From an uncultured Alphaproteobacteria bacterium (GTDB lineage Bacteria > Pseudomonadota > Alphaproteobacteria > Caulobacterales > Hyphomonadaceae), in the NCBI GenBank assembly GCA_903842595.1, contig CAIMMO010000002.1, positions 1 to 64,000 of the forward strand: a stretch of DNA of 64,000 nt, written 5' to 3'. The notes under the pieces are model-generated. The model had not been told where the DNA came from, made no database searches, and saw only the letters and a program-made list of their open reading frames with translations. Of the stretch, positions 58,532 to 64,000 are shown piece after piece (position 1 is the stretch's first letter; each line of letters opens with the position of its first letter). The translations under genes and the position numbers were made by a program.

Positions 58532-60018
58532 GGCGCAGCCTCAATAAGCGTGAAGGCGCCGAGCGGTTCGAGATAATCGGCGATGAACTCGGCCGCGACG
58601 AACAGAGCAAGGCATCCGATCGCCGTGACGCCCACAGCGGTCAGCGCGGCCCCGGGCACGCCACCAGGCCGCGTAAACTCCGGGCCCTTGACGCCTGCTG
58701 GGGAGAACAATCCGTTGAACGCCACAGGCAGCAGATAGGCGACGCTCAGCAGCGACGATACGATCATCGCCGCCGCCGTCAGCCACTCGCCCGATCCGAA
58801 CGACGCATCCACCAGCAGGAATTTCGACCACATCCCGCCCGTCGACGGCAGGCCGATCACGGACAACGACGCGACGAAGAAGAAGGTCAACAGGATCGGC
58901 ATACGCCGCCCCGCCCCGCCCATGTCGGAAATTTTCGCGGCGCCGGTTGCGACATAGATCGCGCCCGCGCACATGAAAAGCGTGATCTTGGCCGTGGCAT
59001 GCACAACCATGTGCAGCCCGCCAGCCACGAGTCCCGAAGCGAAAGGGAGCATTGCAGCGGAGGTGATGTAGGCAAGCTGCCCGACGGTCGACCAGGCCAA
59101 TCGCGCCTTGAGGTCATCCTTGGTCAGCGCGACCAGCGAAGCGATCACGATCGTCGCCGCAGCGAGCCAGAGTATCCAGGTCGCAGCCGGCAGCGCCGTG
59201 ATCAGCTCCGGACCGAAGATATAGGCGGAAATCTTGAGGATCGTGAACACTCCCGCCTTCACCACCGCCACTGCATGCAGCAAAGCGGACACCGGAGCTG
59301 GCGCCACCATCGCCGCCGGCAGCCAGCCATGCAGCGGGATCAATGCCGCCTTCGCCGCGCCGAACACGAGAAGAAGCAGAAGCATATTCTCGATCACCAC
59401 ACTCGTCGTCCCGGGCAGCAACCCACCCGCTGTGAACGTGGTCGAGCCCGCTACGCTCGCGACGCCGATGATGCCCGGCAGAAAGAGAACAACCGACGCG
59501 CCAACCAGTGTTCCGAGATAGATGCGCCCTGCCCTTCGCGCCGCCGCATCGCCCTTGTGCGTCACCAGCGGATAGGTCGCCAGCGTCAACGTCTCGTAGA
59601 AAATGAACAGCGTGAACAGGTTTGCCGCCATCGCGACACCCATGACGCCGAACATCGCCAGCGCGAAGCACACATAGAACCGCGTCTGGTTCGCCTCACG
59701 CGCCCCGCGCATGTAGCCGATCGAGAACAACGAGTTCACCGCCCACAGCACGCTCGCCATCACGGCGAACAGCGCGCCCAGCGGCTCCAGCCTGAACGCA
59801 ATCTCCAGCCCCGACATCGGCTGCGCGATGACCAGCTCCGGCGCATCGCCCGCGCCGACACGCATAAACATTGCGATCGTGATGATGCACAGACCGATGC
59901 ATGCCACCAGCGTCAGCGTCTCGCGCACATCGGGCATCCGCCCCACGGCATAGCTCACCGCAGCCGAAAACAATGGCAGCACCAGCGCAAGCAGGATCAG
60001 CAGCTCTCCACTACTCAT
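58528..60018 (-). CDS. Mrp-type antiporter subunit D-like (second NuoL/M/N homologue)
   Basis: Proton-translocating membrane subunit of 496 residues with about 14 helices. FTLFIFYETLTLATYPLV holds the conserved Glu, and AALIPLHGWLPAAMVAPAPVSALLHAVAVVKAGVF the conserved His and Lys. Starts with ATGA overlap on the gene at 60015. The plus-strand frame of equal length opposite is a shadow. Confidence 0.85.
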   Translation of the reverse strand: MSSGELLILLALVLPLFSAAVSYAVGRMPDVRETLTLVACIGLCIITIAMFMRVGAGDAPELVIAQPMSGLEIAFRLEPLGALFAVMASVLWAVNSLFSIGYMRGAREANQTRFYVCFALAMFGVMGVAMAANLFTLFIFYETLTLATYPLVTHKGDAAARRAGRIYLGTLVGASVVLFLPGIIGVASVAGSTTFTAGGLLPGTTSVVIENMLLLLLVFGAAKAALIPLHGWLPAAMVAPAPVSALLHAVAVVKAGVFTILKISAYIFGPELITALPAATWILWLAAATIVIASLVALTKDDLKARLAWSTVGQLAYITSAAMLPFASGLVAGGLHMVVHATAKITLFMCAGAIYVATGAAKISDMGGAGRRMPILLTFFFVASLSVIGLPSTGGMWSKFLLVDASFGSGEWLTAAAMIVSSLLSVAYLLPVAFNGLFSPAGVKGPEFTRPGGVPGAALTAVGVTAIGCLALFVAAEFIADYLEPLGAFTLIEAAP

Positions 60019-61535
60019 GGCGCCGCCCCCACGAGTGCTGAGACACTTGCATTCACCATGCTGACCGGCAGGGTGGCATCAACACCGAACCACAGCGACA
60101 AGCCCGCAAGAACGAACAGCGGAGCGAGCACGCCAACCGGCGCCTCCCTCGCCCGCTCCGCGCCCCGGCCCGGCGCCCGGAAGAACATCGCCTCCAGCAT
60201 CCGGCCGACATATATCAGCGTCAGCAGCGAGCCGATCGCCAGCACGGCCACGATCCAGATTTCCCCTGTCTCCAGCGCAGCCGAGACAAGCGACCACTTG
60301 GCAAGGAAGCCCATCGTCAGCGGCACGCCTCCAAGGCTCGCCGCGCCGACACCGAATGCCGCCGCCGACCACGGCGCCTCGCGCGCGATGCCGGAGAAGT
60401 CCTCGACAGTCCGCGCCCGCACGCTGATCGCAAAGGCGCCGACGGCCATGAAGAGCGCGCCCTTCATCAGCGCATGCGCGACAAGGTAGAACACACCGGC
60501 GGACAGCCCCGCTGGCGTTGCCAGAGACACGCCGAGCAGTATGAACCCCACTTGGGCTACCGACGAGAAGGCGAGAATGCGCCTTACCTCCTTCTCGAAG
60601 ACCGCCTGCACGGAACAGATGATCACCGCCGCCGCCGCAAGCGGAGCCAGTATCCAACTCAGGAAAATCTCCCCGAATTCGCCTTCGGGAAACACATCGA
60701 AGACAAACCGGATGATCAGGTAGATCGCAGCCTTGGTCGCAGTCGCCGCAAGGAACACCGACACGAGGCTCGGCGCGCCCGCATACGCGCCCGGGAGCCA
60801 GCCATGAAGCGGGAACATCGCCGCCTTGACGCCCAGTCCCGCCACGACGAACGCAAGTCCAGCCTGCACCGCCGAATTGTCACCCAGCGTCGCGAGCCGC
60901 ATCGCCATGTCGACCATATTCAGCGTGCCCGTCGCTGCGTAGAGAAACCCTACCCCAAGCACATACAGCGTCGCGCCGACTGTGCCGAAGATCAGATAGT
61001 TGAACGCAGCCGGCAGCGCTCGCCTGTCTCGCGCCTCGCCCACTGCCACCAATGCATATGTACCGATGGAGGAGACTTCGAGAAACACGAACGCGTTGAA
61101 CGCATCGCCCGTAAACACCAGCCCGAGGAATCCTGCGAGGCACAAGAGATAGCCAGACTGGAACAGCGTGTGCTTCTCCGCCTTAACCTCCGACTCCAGC
61201 GCATGCCCGGAATAGAGCGCGCCCATCACGCCGATCGAAGCGACCAGCAACGCCATCGTCGCGCCCAGCGCATCGATGCGCAGAGCAATTCCCATGGGCG
61301 GCGCAAAGCCGCCAAGCGCATAGTCGATGACGTCCTCACGCGCGACTTCACCAGCCACAGCAACCGCCATCCAAAGCGCGAACGCCGCCGTCAGCATGGA
61401 CACCATCCACGCCGTTCGGCCGCCGGGGCTTAGCGCCGCAGCGCACGCGCCGATCAACGGCCCTGCGATCACAAGGATCGGCGCCTGCGCCGTCAGGGCC
61501 GGCGGCGCGACATAGAGGGCTTCGAACAGGATCAC
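60015..61535 (-). CDS. Mrp-type antiporter subunit D-like (first NuoL/M/N homologue)
   Basis: Membrane subunit of 506 residues. DAFNAFVFLEVSSIGTYALVAVG contains the conserved Glu, and VKAAMFPLHGWLPGAYAGAPSLVSVFLAATATKAAIY the Lys/His line. The closest known context is MrpD of Mrp antiporters. It overlaps mnhC and the next D-like gene by four bases each. Subunit letter cannot be resolved among three similar genes. Confidence 0.85.
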   Translation of the reverse strand: MILFEALYVAPPALTAQAPILVIAGPLIGACAAALSPGGRTAWMVSMLTAAFALWMAVAVAGEVAREDVIDYALGGFAPPMGIALRIDALGATMALLVASIGVMGALYSGHALESEVKAEKHTLFQSGYLLCLAGFLGLVFTGDAFNAFVFLEVSSIGTYALVAVGEARDRRALPAAFNYLIFGTVGATLYVLGVGFLYAATGTLNMVDMAMRLATLGDNSAVQAGLAFVVAGLGVKAAMFPLHGWLPGAYAGAPSLVSVFLAATATKAAIYLIIRFVFDVFPEGEFGEIFLSWILAPLAAAAVIICSVQAVFEKEVRRILAFSSVAQVGFILLGVSLATPAGLSAGVFYLVAHALMKGALFMAVGAFAISVRARTVEDFSGIAREAPWSAAAFGVGAASLGGVPLTMGFLAKWSLVSAALETGEIWIVAVLAIGSLLTLIYVGRMLEAMFFRAPGRGAERAREAPVGVLAPLFVLAGLSLWFGVDATLPVSMVNASVSALVGAAP

Positions 61536-61981
61536 GGATCCCGTCCCGCATCGGCAGTATCGAGCCGCGCAACTGCCTCGATCTCGCCGGCCTCCACGGT
61601 GCCGTAAGCCTCGCGAATGCGCACCGCGATCGACAGCCCAACGGACAGCGTCGCAACGCCGACCACTATCGCGGTGAGGATCAGCACATGCGGCAGCGGG
61701 TTCGAATACACGACCCCACCAACGCCGAACTGCTGCACATAGGTGGGATCAAGCGGCGCCGCGAGCGCGCGCGCCTCGGGGCTGTCTGGATAGATCTTGA
61801 TCGCCGCCGTGCCGCCAGAGACCTTGCCTAGGCTGATGTAGAACAACGCCGTCGACGTCTGGAAAAGTGCGAGCCCGATCATCCGCTTGATCAGATTGCC
61901 CGTCGAGAACAGGACATACAGGCCGATCATCATCAGCACGACGACCGCCAGGTAGTTGAAGTGCGTGACGGCGACGTTCAT
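61532..61981 (-). CDS. mnhC: Mrp antiporter subunit C (NuoK-like)
   Basis: NuoK-like membrane protein of 149 residues. LMMIGLYVLFSTGNLIKRMIGLALFQTSTALFYISLG is the signature region of MnhC/MrpC, and HVLILTAIVVGVATLSVGLSIAVRI the third helix. It is longer than usual (about 113), with an insertion between helices 2 and 3 and a C-terminal tail. Overlaps neighbours by four bases on both sides. Confidence 0.9.
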   Translation of the reverse strand: MNVAVTHFNYLAVVVLMMIGLYVLFSTGNLIKRMIGLALFQTSTALFYISLGKVSGGTAAIKIYPDSPEARALAAPLDPTYVQQFGVGGVVYSNPLPHVLILTAIVVGVATLSVGLSIAVRIREAYGTVEAGEIEAVARLDTADAGRDP

Positions 61982-63042
61982 GTCGACGCCCCCGGCTCTT
62001 CCGCCGCACGACCCGCAAAACCGTAGAAGATCGTCACCATCGTCGCAGCCACGGTGAGCAGCACGCCAAGCTCGATGAAGAAGATGCCGAAATGCTGGCC
62101 CCAGTGGTGCGCATGATAAGGCTCGCCCATCAGCCCCGGCGGGATCATCGCCTCAACGCTTGGTGGGAACAGATAGTCATAGTCAAGAAATCCGCCGCCA
62201 TTGATCATGCAGACGACGCCCACACCGGAATACAGAAGCACGCCCATCGTCGCGACGCTGCGCACAGCCCTGACAGGCAAGGCCGCAATCGTTCCGCGCA
62301 GCCCGAACACCAGTGCATGCAGGATAGGCGCAACCGCGAGGATCACCCCCGCCTGAAACCCACCCCCGGCGCCGAGATCGCCATGAAACTGTACATAGAA
62401 CGCGAATAAAGCGATCAGCGGGATCAGCAGCTTGGCCGTAACGCGGAGCACGACATGATGGTCGCCCGTCGCCGCCGGAGCTCGCGGCAGGTTCGACCGC
62501 GGTCCGAACCCCAGCATCAGCGCCACGCCAATGCCCGCTGCAAAGACAACAACTGTCTCGCCAAGCGTATCGAAACCGCGATAGCTCGCGAGCACCGCGG
62601 TCACCACGTTGGGCACTCCGATCTCGTCAGACGTCTGGATGAGATAGCTGCGCCCCACATGTGCATTGGTCGGCGAGGCAGGATCGCCAAACTCCGGCAG
62701 TCCCGTCACCGCATAGACAAGCAGACCGCCAACACCGAGCACCAGAACGGCCGGCGCAATAGTCATCCGCCAGTTGTGACGAACAGGCCCCGCGCGCACC
62801 AGCAAGATCGCCCCGAGCAGAACCACAGTGGAAATGCCGGCCCCAACGACAGCCTCTGTGAAGGCGACGTCGGCTGCGTCCATCACGATGAGCCAGACCG
62901 CGCTCGCCAGCGAATACATACCCATCAGCAGGATCGCCGCCAGCAGGCTGCGCGTGCGGGCAATGGCAAGGCCGATCGCGACCAGCATGAGCAGCAGCGC
63001 GATGTTCAGCCCGAAGTTCACCTGCAGCGCAATCTCACTCAT
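61978..63042 (-). CDS. Fused MbhD/E-like and MnhB subunit of a Mrp-type antiporter
   Basis: Membrane protein of 354 residues. The N-terminal 75 residues (FGLNIALLLMLVAIGLAIARTRSLLAAILLMGMYSL, DAADVAFTEAVVGAGISTVV) match the MbhD/DUF4040 domain that in Mrp antiporters forms the end of MrpA. A linker with an MbhE-like piece follows, with GFDTLGETVVVFAAGIGVALML. The C-terminal half is MnhB: HGDLGAGGGFQAGVILAVAPILHALVFG. So the MrpA tail is fused to MnhB instead of to a NuoL-type core. Four-base overlaps on both sides. Confidence 0.85.
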   Translation of the reverse strand: MSEIALQVNFGLNIALLLMLVAIGLAIARTRSLLAAILLMGMYSLASAVWLIVMDAADVAFTEAVVGAGISTVVLLGAILLVRAGPVRHNWRMTIAPAVLVLGVGGLLVYAVTGLPEFGDPASPTNAHVGRSYLIQTSDEIGVPNVVTAVLASYRGFDTLGETVVVFAAGIGVALMLGFGPRSNLPRAPAATGDHHVVLRVTAKLLIPLIALFAFYVQFHGDLGAGGGFQAGVILAVAPILHALVFGLRGTIAALPVRAVRSVATMGVLLYSGVGVVCMINGGGFLDYDYLFPPSVEAMIPPGLMGEPYHAHHWGQHFGIFFIELGVLLTVAATMVTIFYGFAGRAAEEPGAST

Positions 63043-63434
63043 GGCGGGGAGCTCTTGTCGTCGTCAGACGTTTCCCGACGCTGAGTGTCAGATCTTGCCT
63101 CGCCGGCCGCTAGGCTCTTCATTATCTGGAAGGCCCCGATGCGTGGCGTGTGCCCCGCGCTGAACGCCGCATTGGCAAGCGCGTTTGCGGCCGCCGGCGT
63201 CGTCAGCATCACGAACACCCACACCAACCCCAGCTTAAGCGTTTCCAGCGTCAAGCCGGAGATCAGCGCCAGCCCGAGCAGCACCAGCGTCGCGCCGCCG
63301 GTGTCCGTCAAACTCGCGGCATGGATACGCGTGTAGACGTCGGGAAATCGCAGCACGCCCACGCCGCCGAGCAGCGTCAGGAGCGCACCGGCAACCACCA
63401 GCCCGCCGCCGACCAGATGCAGCGCGTCAACCAT
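63039..63434 (-). CDS. mnhG: Mrp antiporter subunit G
   Basis: Membrane protein of 131 residues with three helices. GGVGVLRFPDVYTRIHAASLTDTGGATLVLLG is the MnhG/MrpG signature and AANALANAAF closes the core. I use ATG 63434, preceded by GGAGG and overlapping mnhF by eight bases, not ATG 63452. The hydrophilic tail is longer than usual. Confidence 0.92.
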   Translation of the reverse strand: MVDALHLVGGGLVVAGALLTLLGGVGVLRFPDVYTRIHAASLTDTGGATLVLLGLALISGLTLETLKLGLVWVFVMLTTPAAANALANAAFSAGHTPRIGAFQIMKSLAAGEARSDTQRRETSDDDKSSPP

Positions 63435-63714
63435 CCTTGGCCTCCGGGCCAAGCGGACGCGAAAGCGTCCGGTAACGAAAGAATTTCATCAATGCGATCG
63501 TCGTCACGAAGTTGATCAGCGCGTAGACGATGGCAATGTCTAGAAATGCAGGTCGCCCGGACAGATAGCCGATAACGGCGATCAGCAGCACGATCTTCGT
63601 GCCGAGCGAGTTGGCCGCCAGCATGCGATCATACTGTGATGGCCCGACGATCGCGCGCCAGATCATCATTGTCATGGCGACAACCAGCCCTGCAACACCG
63701 GCGGCCAGCAGCAT
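63427..63714 (-). CDS. mnhF: Mrp antiporter subunit F
   Basis: Membrane protein of 95 residues with three helices. RAIVGPSQYDRMLAANSLGTKIVLLIAVIG is the MnhF/MrpF signature (Pro and Asp of the Na+/bile-acid-like family), followed by FLDIAIVYALINFVTTIALMKF. Four bases separate it from mnhE. Confidence 0.92.
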   Translation of the reverse strand: MLLAAGVAGLVVAMTMMIWRAIVGPSQYDRMLAANSLGTKIVLLIAVIGYLSGRPAFLDIAIVYALINFVTTIALMKFFRYRTLSRPLGPEAKDG

Positions 63715-63718
63715 GGGA

Positions 63719-64000
63719 TCAGCCCTTCCGCTTCGCGTCGTCCGCCGCCCGGGCGGCGCGGCGGTCCATCTGGTCGAAGCTTGCAGGCGTCGCGTTCTCG
63801 CGCACCAGGGCGTGCACCTTCAGCGCGTCGCCGTCGACGTCAACTGTGACGGTGCCTGGCGTCAGCGTGATCGAGTTGGCGAACAGCGCCTTGCCGAATT
63901 CGGTGCGCGCCTTTGTCTTGATCAACACCATCGCTGGGTCGATCGCAGAACGCGGCCCCACCACCCGGGCAATCACGGCGATGTTAGATTTCACGATCTG
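63719..64000 (-). CDS. mnhE: Mrp antiporter subunit E, C-terminal part (5' end off the window)
   Basis: The visible 93 codons start in frame inside the gene (QIVKSNIAVIARVVGP) and match the C-terminal half of MnhE/MrpE, with LIKTKARTEFGKALFANSITLTPGTVTVDVDGD. Full proteins are about 160 residues, so the N-terminal helices lie beyond base 64000. First visible gene of the operon. Confidence 0.9.
   Translation of the reverse strand, partial: QIVKSNIAVIARVVGPRSAIDPAMVLIKTKARTEFGKALFANSITLTPGTVTVDVDGDALKVHALVRENATPASFDQMDRRAARAADDAKRKG

Noticed and set aside
58999-60489. 496-codon plus-strand frame
   Set aside because: Low-complexity Arg/His/Gln-rich shadow opposite two antiporter subunits.
60474-61433. 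319-codon plus-strand frame
   Set aside because: Antisense shadow of the first D-like antiporter subunit, with the same unbalanced composition.
1-64000. tRNA, rRNA, CRISPR arrays
   Set aside because: No T-loop-like GGTTCGAATCC pattern with a cloverleaf, no rRNA-like stretch and no regularly spaced direct repeats were seen by eye.

Overview
The window is GC-rich, densely coded DNA from an alphaproteobacterium. The markers are a MucR/Ros-type regulator, DUF1491, DUF4169 and DUF2336 proteins, an alphaproteobacterial PAS-only protein, SufE, and decayed genes of the RcGTA-type gene transfer agent (GTA). A Caulobacterales/Hyphomonadaceae-like host is my inference from this mix. I saw no rRNA, tRNA or CRISPR array.

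Left part (1-17.9 kb). A Kef/YbaL-type cation:proton antiporter runs off the left edge. After it comes a patchwork of ordinary and hypothetical genes: a lipoprotein, an SDR dehydrogenase, a TrmO-like protein, an NTF2-like protein, three secreted paralogues, a solo DUF262 protein, a VOC protein and small membrane proteins. Scattered through them on the minus strand, and still in canonical order, are broken GTA head genes: terminase C-terminus (17.3 kb), gp3.5-like (9.8 kb), prohead protease (9.5 kb), major capsid (6.4 kb), head-tail connector gp6 (2.9 kb) and DUF3168 gp8 (2.4 kb). Each full or near-full remnant carries nonsense codons, frameshifts or deletions; the terminase is only a C-terminal piece. 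The portal gene is missing. An IS110-type transposase fragment touches the terminase remnant. This is best read as an ancestral GTA cluster that has been split by insertions and is eroding in place.

Middle part (18-43 kb). Metabolic and envelope genes: a PQQ-type dehydrogenase lipoprotein, an enoyl-CoA hydratase, PBP1A, a Pro-rich repeat lipoprotein, an Ntn-type (penicillin/AHL) acylase lipoprotein, a broken flavin/pyridoxamine-oxidase-like gene, an ABC-F ATPase (Uup), a DUF2336 protein, a DUF262-DUF1524 (GmrSD-like) protein, three glutathione transferases (one apparently exported), an MFS transporter, release factor 3, and several DUF genes.

Right part (43-64 kb). A striking 792-residue TIR protein has a Pro-rich linker, one membrane span, approximately 44-residue repeats and MORN repeats, and lies just downstream of a membrane histidine kinase. 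The same repeat occurs in the Pro-rich lipoprotein at 23.1-24.5 kb. Then come SufE, the pstSCAB phosphate-uptake operon, a tandem universal stress protein, a PAS protein, MucR, and an Mrp-type cation/proton antiporter operon on the minus strand. The Mrp operon has three NuoL/M/N-like subunits and an MbhD/E-like domain fused to MnhB; its mnhE gene runs off the right edge.

The best candidates for something undescribed are the TIR-repeat-MORN envelope protein and the exploded GTA cluster.
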